Assembly: GCF_900101505.1 (NCBI RefSeq)
Contig: NZ_FMZI01000008.1
Location: forward strand, 220,647-284,646
Origin: Antarctobacter albus
GTDB lineage: Bacteria; Pseudomonadota; Alphaproteobacteria; Rhodobacterales; Rhodobacteraceae
Direction: 5' to 3'
Length of the DNA: 64,000 nt
Shown: piece after piece, positions 19,759-28,854 of the stretch
How the letters are laid out: the number at the start of each line of letters is the position of its first letter
Numbering within the stretch: position 1 is the stretch's first letter
The notes under the pieces: generated by a model
Told to the model about the DNA's origin: nothing
Seen by the model: the letters and a program-made list of their open reading frames with translations, nothing else
Database searches by the model: none
Position numbers and translations under genes: made by a program

Positions 19759-20840
19759 GCCACCTCCCTCTTGCCGATGCGCAGGCGGAAATTGGTGAAG
19801 ACATCCATTGCGAGCAGGAAGAACAGCAACATCCCCTGGAACAGCTGGATCGAGGCGCCGGGCAGGCCCAGCATCAGCTGCGCCAGCTCACCACCGATAT
19901 AGGTCAGCGCCATGAGCAGACCGGCCAGCAGGATGCCGATGGGATTGAGCCGCCCCAGGAAGGCCACGATGATCGCCGTGAACCCGTAGCCGGACCCAAA
20001 GTCGATCGAGACCTGGCCCGCGGGGCCGGTGACCTCGAACAACCCTGCCATGCCGGCCAGCGCGCCCGAGAGGCCAAGGCAGATCAGGATGATGCGCGCC
20101 GGGTTCACGCCGGAAAAGCGGGCCGCGCGCGGCGCTTCGCCGGTCAGCCGGATGTTGAAGCCCAGCATGTGCCGGGTCAGCAGGACATAGGCGCCGATCA
20201 CCGCGATGAAGGCAAAGACCACGCCCCAGTGCATCCCGGTGTTGGCGATCAGGTCGCTGTTATGCGCCGCGTCCCATTGTTTGAAATTGCGTGACCCGGG
20301 GAAACCACGCCCCTCGGGGTTGCGCAAAAGGCCGGTGGAGACAGAGCCGAGGATGGTTTCCGCCACATAGACCAGCATCAGCGAGACGAGGATCTCGTTG
20401 GTGCCGAATTTCGTCTTCAGGATGGCCGGGATCATCGCCCAGGCCCAGCCGCCAAGCGCGCCGGCGACGATCATGATCGGGAAGATCAGGAAACTTTCGG
20501 AAGGGTAGAAGGCAAGACCGGCGGCGGCGCCACAGATGGCGCCCATGATGTACTGCCCTTCGGCGCCGATGTTCCAGATCCCGGCGCGAAAGCCGATGGA
20601 CAGCCCGATGGCGATCAGGATCAGCGGCCCCGCCTTGACCAGCAGCTGCGGTCGCGTGAACCCGGCGAATTGCGCGTTGAACAGCGGATCCCAGAAGATC
20701 GTGCGGATCGCCTCGACCGGGTTGGCACCGAGGAAGGCAAAGAGCACGCCGCCGACGAGCATGGTCAGCAGCACGGCCAGCACCGGCGTCAGGTAGGTCC
20801 AGAGTTGCGAAGGCTGCGGGCGTTTCTCAAGCCGGATCAT
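19755..20840 (-). CDS. ABC transporter permease (BMP/nucleoside type)
   Basis: 361-residue permease, the second of the pair. Multiple helices; the signature GIWNIGAEGQYIMGAICG matches the corresponding motif in nucleoside-importer permeases, and RLTGEAPRAARFSGVNP is the ATPase-coupling loop. It lies 27 bases after the ATPase stop and is coupled to the next permease by ATGA. Confidence 0.93.
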   Translation of the reverse strand: MIRLEKRPQPSQLWTYLTPVLAVLLTMLVGGVLFAFLGANPVEAIRTIFWDPLFNAQFAGFTRPQLLVKAGPLILIAIGLSIGFRAGIWNIGAEGQYIMGAICGAAAGLAFYPSESFLIFPIMIVAGALGGWAWAMIPAILKTKFGTNEILVSLMLVYVAETILGSVSTGLLRNPEGRGFPGSRNFKQWDAAHNSDLIANTGMHWGVVFAFIAVIGAYVLLTRHMLGFNIRLTGEAPRAARFSGVNPARIILICLGLSGALAGMAGLFEVTGPAGQVSIDFGSGYGFTAIIVAFLGRLNPIGILLAGLLMALTYIGGELAQLMLGLPGASIQLFQGMLLFFLLAMDVFTNFRLRIGKREVA

Positions 20841-20867
20841 GGGCGTGTCCCCCCTTGGCCAGCGGCC

Positions 20868-22391
20868 TCATTCGTCCACATGGGCCACCTCCATGTCATG
20901 GGCGCCGCCCATCATCAGGCCAATCTGCTCGATATCCAGGCTGGCGACCGGACGTGTGGGCGACAGCCGCCCCTCGTTCAGGGCGCCAAACCGGTCCGAG
21001 ACCTCCATCAGCTCATCCAGGTCCTGGCTGATGACCACCACGGCGCCGCCCTTGGCGGCCAGGTCCAGGATCGACTGGCGGATAAAGGCCGCCGCCGCCG
21101 CGTCCACGCCCCATGTGGGCTGGTTCAGCACCAGCACGCGCGGGCCTTGCAGGATCTCGCGGCCGACGACGAATTTCTGCAGGTTTCCCCCTGACAGCGC
21201 CCGTGCCGCCGTGCCTGGCCCCGGCGTGCGCACGTCGAAATGGCCGATCACCTCTTCGGCGAACTGCCGCGCCTTGCCCCAGGAGATGAAACCGTTCTTC
21301 AGCATTCCCTCGCGCCGCGCCGCCGTCAGAACGCCGTTCTCGACCAGGCTCATGTCGGGCGCAGCGGCGTGGCCCAGCCGTTCCTCGGGTCCCGACAGCA
21401 CGCCAAGATCGCGGCGTGCGACGGGGCCGGCCCGGCTGATGTCCTTGCCTTCCAGGATGATGGATCCGGCGGGCGCCATACGTTCGCCCGACAGCGCGGC
21501 CAGCAATTCGTCCTGCCCGTTGCCGGCGACCCCGCCGATGCCCAGTACCTCGCCCGCGCGGACCTCGAAGCTGACCTCGCGCAGGGGGGTGCCAAAGGCG
21601 CCGGGCGCGGGCAGGCTCAACTCGTTCACCGCCAGCAGCACCTCGCCGGTCTTGCCGCCCTTGGCCTCTGGGGTCGCGAAACTGGCGCCCACCATCATCT
21701 CGGCCAGTTGCCGGGCCGAAGTCTCCGCGGGGGTGCAGGTGGCCACCTTCTTGCCCAGTCGCAGGATCGTGGCGGTGTCGCAAAGCGCGCGGATTTCCTC
21801 CAGCTTGTGCGAGATATAGAGGATCGAGGTGCCTTCGGCCTTCAGCTTGCGCAGGGTCTCGAACAGGATCTCGACCTCCTGCGGGGTCAGGACGCTGGTC
21901 GGTTCGTCCATGATCAGCAGGCGCGGGTTCTGCAAAAGGCAGCGGATGATCTCCACCCGTTGCCGTTCGCCCGCCGACAGCGTGCCGACGGTACGCGTGG
22001 GGTCCAGCGGCAGCCCGTAGGTCTCCGAGACCTCACGGATCTGGCGGGCAAGGTCCGACATGGGGGGCGGCGTTTCCATTCCCAACGCCACGTTTTCCGC
22101 CACGTCCAGCGCATCGAAGAGCGAGAAATGCTGGAACACCATCGCGATCCCGGCCTGCCGCGCCTCCGAGGGTTTCGACGGCTTGTACGGCGCTCCGTCC
22201 AGCAGCATCTGCCCCTTGTCCGGTGCATTCAGCCCATAGATCATCTTGACCAGCGTCGATTTTCCGGCGCCGTTCTCGCCCAACAGCGCGTGGATCTCGC
22301 CCCGCCCGATGTCAAAGGTGACGTCATCGTTGGCAATCACGCCCGGGTAGATCTTGGTCAGGCCCTGGAGGCTGAGGAGTGTGTCGGCCAC
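20868..22391 (-). CDS. ABC transporter ATP-binding protein, two nucleotide-binding domains
   Basis: 507 residues from a GTG start (VADTLLSLQGLTKIYPG) with AGAAGGA upstream. First domain: Walker A GENGAGKS, signature LSAGERQRVEI, Walker B LLIMDEPTSVL. Second domain: GIGGVAGNGQDELL in place of a classical Walker A and LSGGNLQKFVVGRE as signature, as in sugar and nucleoside importers of this class. The start lies 34 bases inside the end of xdhC, a long overlap that joins the transporter to the xanthine dehydrogenase operon. Confidence 0.95.
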   Translation of the reverse strand: MADTLLSLQGLTKIYPGVIANDDVTFDIGRGEIHALLGENGAGKSTLVKMIYGLNAPDKGQMLLDGAPYKPSKPSEARQAGIAMVFQHFSLFDALDVAENVALGMETPPPMSDLARQIREVSETYGLPLDPTRTVGTLSAGERQRVEIIRCLLQNPRLLIMDEPTSVLTPQEVEILFETLRKLKAEGTSILYISHKLEEIRALCDTATILRLGKKVATCTPAETSARQLAEMMVGASFATPEAKGGKTGEVLLAVNELSLPAPGAFGTPLREVSFEVRAGEVLGIGGVAGNGQDELLAALSGERMAPAGSIILEGKDISRAGPVARRDLGVLSGPEERLGHAAAPDMSLVENGVLTAARREGMLKNGFISWGKARQFAEEVIGHFDVRTPGPGTAARALSGGNLQKFVVGREILQGPRVLVLNQPTWGVDAAAAAFIRQSILDLAAKGGAVVVISQDLDELMEVSDRFGALNEGRLSPTRPVASLDIEQIGLMMGGAHDMEVAHVDE

Positions 22392-23296
22392 GCGTGGTCC
22401 TTCTCTTGCTGCCAGTTGAGTAGCTGCGCCACCGTGCCGATGGCAATGGCCTGCGGATGTTTGCCAAGCGCTTTGTGCCCGATCGGACAGCAGATGGCGT
22501 CGATTTGGGCGGGCGCATGGCCAAGCGCCTGCAATCGCTTGCGGAACCGTGCCCATTTCGTGTCCGACCCGATCAATCCGCAAAAGCCGAATCCGTGTGA
22601 CAGGGCTGCGTGACACAGCGCCAGGTCGATCTCGTGGCTGTAGGTCAGGATCAGGTGGGCGGCGTTCCCGGGGGCGCGTGGCATGGCGCGCTCCGGCGCG
22701 GGGACGGGCAGGGCGGTGACGTCATCGGGGATCTCATCGGGGAACCGCTCCGGCCCGGTATCGACCCATGTCAGCGCCACGTCCGGCAAGGGCGCCAGAA
22801 CCGAGACCAGTGCCCGGCCGACATGGCCCGCGCCCCAGATCCAGACCGGCAGGGCCGGGCGGCGGACCGCTTCCACCATCCAGCCTTGCAGGAGCTGCGG
22901 TTCGGGCGCCTCGCCCTTTGCCCGGGCCCGGTCGATCATCCGGCGCACCGCCAGCGGCATCTCTCCGGGTCCGCGCGCGATCACCTCGCGCCCTTCGAGA
23001 CCGGCCACCGCCAGCGCATCGTAATGCTCGGTCAGCAGCGTCACCGCCCCGCCGCAGCACTGGCCCAGCTCCGGCCCCAGGGGATGACGCGTCAGCCCTT
23101 CATGGCTCAGCGCGGACTGTGCAGCCATGAGTTCAAGCGCGCCGCCGCCGATGGTGCCGAATTGGCCACCGTCCCAGACCAGCATGGCGGCCCCGACCTC
23201 GCGCGGGGCCGAGCCCGCAACCTCGGCCACCACGACCCGGGCGACACGCCCGTGCCGTTCGACCGCGCGGCAGAGAAGGGCGAGGTCGAAACTCAT
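22358..23296 (-). CDS. xdhC: Xanthine dehydrogenase accessory protein XdhC
   Basis: 312 residues. XdhC binds the molybdenum cofactor, supports its sulfuration and inserts it into XdhB. The N-terminal domain has GSAPREVGAAMLV with FGTIGGGALE, and the C-terminal Rossmann domain has VWIWGAGHVGRALV and CGLIGSDTKWARF. Its start overlaps the xdhB stop by ATGA and its end overlaps the ABC ATPase start by 34 bases. Confidence 0.95.
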   Translation of the reverse strand: MSFDLALLCRAVERHGRVARVVVAEVAGSAPREVGAAMLVWDGGQFGTIGGGALELMAAQSALSHEGLTRHPLGPELGQCCGGAVTLLTEHYDALAVAGLEGREVIARGPGEMPLAVRRMIDRARAKGEAPEPQLLQGWMVEAVRRPALPVWIWGAGHVGRALVSVLAPLPDVALTWVDTGPERFPDEIPDDVTALPVPAPERAMPRAPGNAAHLILTYSHEIDLALCHAALSHGFGFCGLIGSDTKWARFRKRLQALGHAPAQIDAICCPIGHKALGKHPQAIAIGTVAQLLNWQQEKDHAWPTHSSASRA

Positions 23297-25635
23297 CCCT
23301 GCACCCGTGCAATAGCGGCCAGCACCCGTTCCGGCGTTGCAGGCGCGTCCAGAGCCGGATAGCCCGGCCCGCAGGCCGCCACGGCATCCGAAAGCGCCAT
23401 CAGTGCCGAAATCCCCAGCATGAAAGGCGGCTCGCCCACCGCCTTGGAGCGATAGACCGTCTCCTCGCGGTTCTCACCCTCCCAGAGCGCCACGTTGAAG
23501 ACCTCCGGCGCGTCCGAACAGGCCGGGATCTTGTAGGTCGAGGGCGCATGGGTGCGCAGCCGCCCGTGGTCGTCCCAGACCAGCTCTTCGGTTGTCAGCC
23601 AGCCCGCGCCCTGGACAAAGCCACCCTCGACCTGGCCGATGTCGATGGCGGGGTTCAAAGAGGCGCCCGCGTCATGCAGGATGTCGGTGCGCAGCATCCG
23701 GTATTCGCCGGTCAGCGTGTCGATCACGACCTCGGTGCAGGCGGCGCCATGGGCAAAGTAGAAGAACGGTCGCCCTTCGCCCTTCATCCGGTCCCAGGAC
23801 AGTTTCGGCGTCTTGTAGAAACCGGTGGCCGAAAGACTGACCCTTCCCGCGTAACAAAAGGCCGCCGCCTCGGCAAAGCTCATCTCCTGGGCTCCGGCCA
23901 GTACCCGTCCGTTACGAAACTGGACCTCGTCCGGGCGGCACTGGTGCAATTGCGCCAGGTGCCCGGCCATGCGGGCACGGATCGTCTCGCAGGCAATCTT
24001 GACCGCCGCGCCGTTCAGGTCCGACCCCGAAGAGGCGGCTGTGGCCGAGGTATTGGGCACCTTGGCGGTATCGGTGGCGGTGATGCGGACGACCTCTTGT
24101 GGCACGCCAAAGGCCGAAGCCGCCACCTGTGCCACCTTCTGGAACAGCCCCTGTCCCATCTCGGTGCCGCCGTGGTTCATGGCGATGGAACCGTCCTGGT
24201 AGACATGCACCAGCGCGCCCGCCTGGTTAAGATGCGTGAGCGTGAAGGAGATGCCGAATTTCACCGGCGTCAGCGCGATACCCTTCTTGAGAATCGGGTT
24301 GGCCGCGTTCCACTCTGCCACCGCCGCCCGCCTGCCTGCGTAATCGCAGGAAGTCTCCAGCGCCTCTGTCATCTCGTGCAGGATGAAATCCTCGACCGTC
24401 TGGCCATAGGGCGTGACGGTCCTGGGCTTCTTCTTGGCGGAAATACCCCCCGGGGGGCTCGGCTCTGCCGAGCGGGGGGCAGCGCCCCCCTCCATCGGGT
24501 CATAGTAATTCGCCTTTCGCACCGCCAGCGGATCGCGGCCCAGCACATGGGCGACGTGATCCATGACGCGCTCGATCCCCACCATGCCCTGCGGGCCGCC
24601 AAAGCCGCGATAGGCGGTGGCACTGCACATGTTGGTGCGCAGCCGGTGGCTTTCGATCCGGACGGCGGGGAGGAAATAGGCGTTGTCCGCGTGCAACATG
24701 GCGCGGTCGGCCACCGGCAAGGACAGGTCCTGGGACCAGCCGCAGCGGGTGTATTGCTGGAACGCGATCCCCTGAACCACGCCCTCCGCATCGACGCCCA
24801 CGCGATAGTCGATGCGGAAATCATGCCGCTTGCCGGTGATCACCATGTCGTCGTCGCGGTCATAGCGCATCTTGGCGGGGCGCCCGGTGGCGGCGGCCAC
24901 CACCGCGCAGGCCACGGCCAGCGCGTTGCCCTGGCTTTCCTTGCCACCAAAGCCGCCGCCCATGCGCCGCGTCTCGACCCGCACGTTATGCATCTGAAGA
25001 CCCAGAGCATCGGCCACCTTGTGCTGGATCTCGGTCGGGTGCTGGGTCGAGGAGTGGACCAGCATGTCGCCGTCTTCCTGCGGAAAGACAAGGGCGGCCT
25101 GGCCTTCCAGGTAGAAGTGTTCCTGCCCGCCCATTTCGATCCGGCCTTCGATGACATGCGGCGCGCCGTCGATGGCGGCCTCCACATCGCCGCGCGCCCA
25201 GATGCGCGGGCCTTCTTCGAACCGGCTGTCGGCGGTTAGCGCTTCCTCGATGGTCAGGATCGGGGGCGCGGCTTCGGTCTCGATCCGCGCCTTGGCGACG
25301 GCGCGCCGCGCCGCGAGGTGGCTTTCGGCAGCGACGAGGAATACGGGCTGGCCCTGGTAATGTAGCGTGCCGTCCGACAGCAGCGGCTCGTCATGCAGCG
25401 AGGGTGAGCAGTCGCACTCCGACGGCAGGTCATCGAAGGTCCAGACCCCCAAGACACCGGGCGCGGCGCGCACCGCGTCGAGGTCTAGCCCGGTCAGCCG
25501 ACCGGCGGCGATGGGCGAAAGGCCAAAGGCGAGGTGCAGGCAATTGGCGGGCGTCGGAATGTCGTCGACGTAACGTGCCTTGCCGGTCACATGCAGCGGC
25601 GCCGCGTCATGGGGGAGGGGTTTCGCGACGCTCAT
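23293..25635 (-). CDS. xdhB: Xanthine dehydrogenase, molybdopterin-binding subunit
   Basis: 780 residues; binds Mo-MPT and hydroxylates hypoxanthine and xanthine to urate. Markers: [41 protein letters not shown] (cofactor-binding arginine loop) and the C-terminal [12 protein letters not shown] with the catalytic Glu in AVGEPP. Start at [10 protein letters not shown], overlapping the xdhA stop. Residues about 384-403 (G-A-A-P-R-S...K-K-K) are an insert not expected in the family, encoded by a GC-rich palindromic element; the frame is kept. Confidence 0.95.
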   Translation of the reverse strand: MSVAKPLPHDAAPLHVTGKARYVDDIPTPANCLHLAFGLSPIAAGRLTGLDLDAVRAAPGVLGVWTFDDLPSECDCSPSLHDEPLLSDGTLHYQGQPVFLVAAESHLAARRAVAKARIETEAAPPILTIEEALTADSRFEEGPRIWARGDVEAAIDGAPHVIEGRIEMGGQEHFYLEGQAALVFPQEDGDMLVHSSTQHPTEIQHKVADALGLQMHNVRVETRRMGGGFGGKESQGNALAVACAVVAAATGRPAKMRYDRDDDMVITGKRHDFRIDYRVGVDAEGVVQGIAFQQYTRCGWSQDLSLPVADRAMLHADNAYFLPAVRIESHRLRTNMCSATAYRGFGGPQGMVGIERVMDHVAHVLGRDPLAVRKANYYDPMEGGAAPRSAEPSPPGGISAKKKPRTVTPYGQTVEDFILHEMTEALETSCDYAGRRAAVAEWNAANPILKKGIALTPVKFGISFTLTHLNQAGALVHVYQDGSIAMNHGGTEMGQGLFQKVAQVAASAFGVPQEVVRITATDTAKVPNTSATAASSGSDLNGAAVKIACETIRARMAGHLAQLHQCRPDEVQFRNGRVLAGAQEMSFAEAAAFCYAGRVSLSATGFYKTPKLSWDRMKGEGRPFFYFAHGAACTEVVIDTLTGEYRMLRTDILHDAGASLNPAIDIGQVEGGFVQGAGWLTTEELVWDDHGRLRTHAPSTYKIPACSDAPEVFNVALWEGENREETVYRSKAVGEPPFMLGISALMALSDAVAACGPGYPALDAPATPERVLAAIARVQG
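24430..24490. repeat. GC-rich palindromic element inserted in frame within xdhB
   Basis: About 60 bases containing CCCCCC/GGGGGG (24446-24457), a stem GCTCGGC/GCCGAGC with TCT loop (24457-24473), and GGGGGGC/GCCCCCC with AGC loop (24474-24490), then a TTCTTCTTGGC-type flank. It resembles dispersed intergenic palindromes of Rhodobacterales, from memory. Here it is translated on the minus strand as a Gly/Ala/Pro/Ser-rich stretch ending in three lysines. Confidence 0.7.
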
Positions 25636-27014
25636 GGCCGCACCTCCAGCACATTCGTGGCCTGTCCCATGTCCTCGGCCCGGTAGCGGCGCAGCATGTT
25701 GCGCGCGGCGGTCAGGCGATAGTCGGCGCTGGCACGCATGTCGCTCATGGGGGCAAAGTCCTGCGCCCAGGCGGGGCCGGTGGCCTCCAGCGTGGCCTCT
25801 GTCCAGGGCTGGCCGGTGAGGGCGGCCTCCACATGCGATGCCCGCTTGGGGATGCCTGCCATGCCGCCAAAGGCGATGCGGGCGCTGGTCACGATGCCGT
25901 CCGTGACAGTCAGGTTGAAGGCGCCGCAGACGGCCGAGATGTCCTGGTCGAAGCGTTTCGACAGCTTGTAAACGCGCAAGGCGGCCAGGGCTTTGGGAAT
26001 GGTCACCGCCTCGACGAACTCGCCCGGGGCACGGTCCTGCTTGCCGTAGTCGATAAAGAAGTCCTCCAGCGGCAGATCGCGCCGGGTGTCGCCCTGGCGC
26101 AGGTGCAGCGTCGCGTTTGCCGCGATCAGCGCGGGCGGGTTGTCCCCGATGGGCGAGCCGTTGGCGATGTTGCCGCCGATGGTGGCGGCGTTTCGCACCT
26201 GGGTAGAGCCATAGCGGCGGATCATCTCGGCATAGCCGGGGCACAGCGGTTTCATCAGCGCGTGCACGCGGTCCATCGTGACGCCTGCGCCGATGCGAAA
26301 GCCGCTATCCGTCTCCTCGATCCCCTGCAGGTCAGCGCAGCGGTTCAGGAAGATCACCGTATCGAGGTCGCGCAACTGTTTCGTCACCCAAAGGCCCACG
26401 TCCGTGGCCCCGGCAACCAGCGTGGCCTGCGGATGTTCCGCGTAGAGCCGCGCGAGGTCATCGGCGGTCGTCGGGGCGTGGCAGGTCGGCGAAGGGCTTT
26501 CCGCCATTTCAGCGCCTCGGAACGCCTGATCGCCGCTGATCCAGTCGGGCACCGGCTGATCCTCTGCCACCCGGGCGGCGCGCAGGATCGGCGCATAGCC
26601 CGTGCATCGGCAGAGGTTGCCCGCCAGGGCGTCCTTGTGGCCGGTGTCACCGTTCAGATGCGCCGTGGCCATCGAGACCGCAAAGCCTGGCGTGCAAAAG
26701 CCACACTGGCTGCCGTGACAATCCACCAGCGCCTGTTGTACGGGGTGCAGCGTGCCGTCCGGGCCGGAGAGGCCCTCGACCGTGCGCACCGCCTTGCCGT
26801 GCAATTGCGGCAGGAAGAGGATGCAGGCATTCAGGGCGCGCGCGCCGCGCTCGTCCGTCACCATGACGGTGCAGGCGCCGCAGTCGCCCTCGTTGCAACC
26901 TTCCTTGGTGCCGGTAAGGCCGCGCCTCTCGCGCAGCCAGTCGAGCAGCGTTTCGGTGGGTGACACCTCAGCCAGCTCAACGCTCTCTCCATTGAGAAGA
27001 AAGGCGATGTTCAT
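25632..27014 (-). CDS. xdhA: Xanthine dehydrogenase, [2Fe-2S]/FAD subunit
   Basis: 460 residues. Two [2Fe-2S] clusters: the plant-type motif [11 protein letters not shown] near 40-50 and the second pair CGFCTPG and CRCTGY. After a short linker comes the FAD domain, with [16 protein letters not shown] and [19 protein letters not shown]. Electrons pass from XdhB through the clusters to FAD and NAD+. First gene of the xdhABC-transporter operon. About 200 bases separate it from the next gene upstream and must hold the promoter. Confidence 0.96.
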   Translation of the reverse strand: MNIAFLLNGESVELAEVSPTETLLDWLRERRGLTGTKEGCNEGDCGACTVMVTDERGARALNACILFLPQLHGKAVRTVEGLSGPDGTLHPVQQALVDCHGSQCGFCTPGFAVSMATAHLNGDTGHKDALAGNLCRCTGYAPILRAARVAEDQPVPDWISGDQAFRGAEMAESPSPTCHAPTTADDLARLYAEHPQATLVAGATDVGLWVTKQLRDLDTVIFLNRCADLQGIEETDSGFRIGAGVTMDRVHALMKPLCPGYAEMIRRYGSTQVRNAATIGGNIANGSPIGDNPPALIAANATLHLRQGDTRRDLPLEDFFIDYGKQDRAPGEFVEAVTIPKALAALRVYKLSKRFDQDISAVCGAFNLTVTDGIVTSARIAFGGMAGIPKRASHVEAALTGQPWTEATLEATGPAWAQDFAPMSDMRASADYRLTAARNMLRRYRAEDMGQATNVLEVRP

Positions 27015-27175
27015 CAGGTTGTGACCCGCCGCCTTACCGAATCCCCCGCGATTTTTTCGCAGGGTGCGCGCCCTCGATGCGGCGTAGAAAACGCGCCCTT
27101 GTCCCTGTTATCGGCGGTCAGGCTAGGCGGGTAGGATGCGGCAAGGCAAGGGAAAAACGCCTGCAGATTGATCGT

Positions 27176-27207
27176 CACCGCCCGTTTCGGCGCCAAATCG
27201 GGCGGTG
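27176..27207 (-). terminator. Hairpin between SRPBCC gene and xdhA
   Basis: 9-bp perfect stem CACCGCCCG / CGGGCGGTG around a 14-base loop that itself contains GGCGCC. It follows the SRPBCC stop on the minus strand and lacks a T-run, so it may be a weak terminator or a leader structure of xdhA. Confidence 0.45.
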
Positions 27208-27217
27208 GTTGCTGACA

Positions 27218-27697
27218 TCACAGGCTGCGTGCGATGTCCAGCATCTGGTCGGCGGCGGTGTTCCAACCCTTGCTGAAACCCATTTCCTCGTGCTTGTCGC
27301 GCGCAGCCGTGTCGTTGTGCAGCGCGGTCGCCGTGTAGAAGGTGCCCCCGTCGCGCGGTTCAAAGGTCACGATCGCGGTCATGAAGGGCTGGGCCGCGGG
27401 CCGCCAGCCAGCTTGCAGGGCATCGGTGAAAACCAGCCGCCGTTCCGGATCGACGGCAAGGAAACAGCCTTCGTTCGGCATGTCGGCCTGGCTGCCGTCG
27501 GGCAGCGGGCCTGCCATGCGGGTAAAGAATCGCCCGCCCGGGCGCAGGTCGATCACGGCCTCGGTCACATGCCAGGGTCTGGGGCAGAACCACTGCATCA
27601 ACAGCTCCGGTTCGGTCCAGCAGCGCCAGAGCGTCGCGGGCGGTACGTCCATCATGCGTTCAAGGCGCAGGTCAAGATCGGGATCGAGGTCGGGCAT
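27218..27697 (-). CDS. SRPBCC (AHSA1-type) domain protein
   Basis: 159 residues, one START-like/AHSA1 domain: MMDVPPATLWRCWTEPELLMQWF, then EAVIDLRPGGRF and a C-terminal MGFSKGWNTAADQM. Such proteins bind hydrophobic ligands in a cavity. It lies 3 bases after an ArsR-type regulator on the same strand, a very common pairing in which the two form a small operon. Function unknown. Confidence 0.9.
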   Translation of the reverse strand: MPDLDPDLDLRLERMMDVPPATLWRCWTEPELLMQWFCPRPWHVTEAVIDLRPGGRFFTRMAGPLPDGSQADMPNEGCFLAVDPERRLVFTDALQAGWRPAAQPFMTAIVTFEPRDGGTFYTATALHNDTAARDKHEEMGFSKGWNTAADQMLDIARSL

Positions 27698-27700
27698 GGG

Positions 27701-28036
27701 TCAGTCCTTTTTGGATGCAACGTCAAGGGATTTGGCGAAACTCTCCAGCCGGTCGGTCTGTTCCTCCCAGAGGCGCCTTTGGCGGGCGAGCCAGTGCTCT
27801 GCCTCTGCCAGTGGCGCGGCCTCGATATGGACCATGCGCACCCGGCCCTGTTTCTCGGACCGGATGAGACCGGCAGACTCGAGTTTGCGCAGGTGTTTCA
27901 GGAAGGAGGGCAGGGCCATATCGTGCGGGGCGTGCAGTTCTGACACCGGGGCAGGGCCGCCGACCAGCCGTTCGATCACGGCGCGGCGGGTGGGGTCGGC
28001 CATCGCGCCGAAGAAGCTGTCGAGATGGTTAGCCAT
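27701..28036 (-). CDS. ArsR-family transcriptional regulator
   Basis: 111-residue winged helix-turn-helix: FFGAMADPTRRAVIERLVGG, then ELHAPHDMALPSFLKHLRKLESAGLI (recognition helix) and the wing SEKQGRVRMVHI. There are no obvious metal-binding cysteines, so it is not a classic metal sensor; regulators next to AHSA1 genes usually lack them. Likely represses itself and the SRPBCC gene. Confidence 0.92.
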   Translation of the reverse strand: MANHLDSFFGAMADPTRRAVIERLVGGPAPVSELHAPHDMALPSFLKHLRKLESAGLIRSEKQGRVRMVHIEAAPLAEAEHWLARQRRLWEEQTDRLESFAKSLDVASKKD

Positions 28037-28090
28037 GAGGCTACCTATTCTCGCAGCATGTCTTGCGTCAAGAGAAACCTAGCTGAATGG

Positions 28091-28690
28091 CTAAGTGTTG
28101 TCTTGCTGCGAGAGGTCGTCACGCAACTTGGCGATTTCCTCTGCCACGGGGCCAGAAGGGCAGGCGGCCCGTTCCGACCAGGCCGAAAAGCGTTCCAGCA
28201 AGGGCAGGAAGGTCTGGATCTCTTCCATCGTCCAGTCCTTAAGGTAAGAACCAAGCACGAGGAACTTGTAGCTGCGCACCGCCTCGACCGCCTGTTTGCC
28301 GGTCTCGGTCAGTTCCAAAACGGCGCGGCGCGCGTCCTGCTGGCTGACCGCGCGGCGCAGAAGGCCGCGTTTGATCAGCTGGCTGGTCAGGCGGCTGGCG
28401 CGTGACGGGTCGATGGCCAGCCGTGTCGCCACGGTCGAGACCATCGTTTCCTCTCCGGAGGCTTCGCCGAATTCGTTGACCGGCGCCGAGACCGCCATCA
28501 GCACGTCCAGCTCGGCAAGTTCCATCCGCAGGCCAAGGTCTTCGAGCGCGCGCAGGCCCAGTTCCCGCTTGACCACCTTGCGGCGCCAGATCTGCAGCAC
28601 GGCGTCGATGTCGAAGGCGGCTTCTGCCACTTCTCCGCCGATCCCGGCGCGGTCCAGTTGCGCCTTCAATCTGTCATCCCGCGCGGTCAT
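28091..28690 (-). CDS. MarR-family transcriptional regulator
   Basis: 199 residues from MTARDDRLKAQLDRAG. The winged helix sits at MRMELAELDVLMAVSAP...STVATRLAIDPSRASRLTSQLIKRGLL, with the wing SQQDARRAVLELTETG. Divergent from the MFS exporter, the standard arrangement for a repressor of a drug or solvent pump. A palindrome over the exporter -35 box is a likely operator. Confidence 0.92.
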   Translation of the reverse strand: MTARDDRLKAQLDRAGIGGEVAEAAFDIDAVLQIWRRKVVKRELGLRALEDLGLRMELAELDVLMAVSAPVNEFGEASGEETMVSTVATRLAIDPSRASRLTSQLIKRGLLRRAVSQQDARRAVLELTETGKQAVEAVRSYKFLVLGSYLKDWTMEEIQTFLPLLERFSAWSERAACPSGPVAEEIAKLRDDLSQQDNT

Positions 28691-28729
28691 GCAGCCCCCG
28701 ATGTGCAATATTGCGTGCTTTCGACAAAT

Positions 28730-28766
28730 GCATGACGTTGACATGCTTTTGCGTTTGGCACATATT
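28730..28766 (+). promoter_or_regulatory. MFS promoter with overlapping palindrome (candidate MarR operator)
   Basis: TTGACA at 28738-28743, 17-base spacer, CATATT at 28761-28766 as -10. GCATG (28730-28734) and CATGC (28742-28746) form an inverted repeat with a 7-base centre that covers the -35 box. Placement between divergent marR and exporter genes fits a repressor site. Confidence 0.6.
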
Positions 28767-28854
28767 TAGGCCCAGATCCCAGGCGATGCAATCCGGTCGC
28801 CTGCGCCGAATCCGCCCGGTGCCGGCGCGCTGTCCCCGTTTCAAGGAAGTTTCC

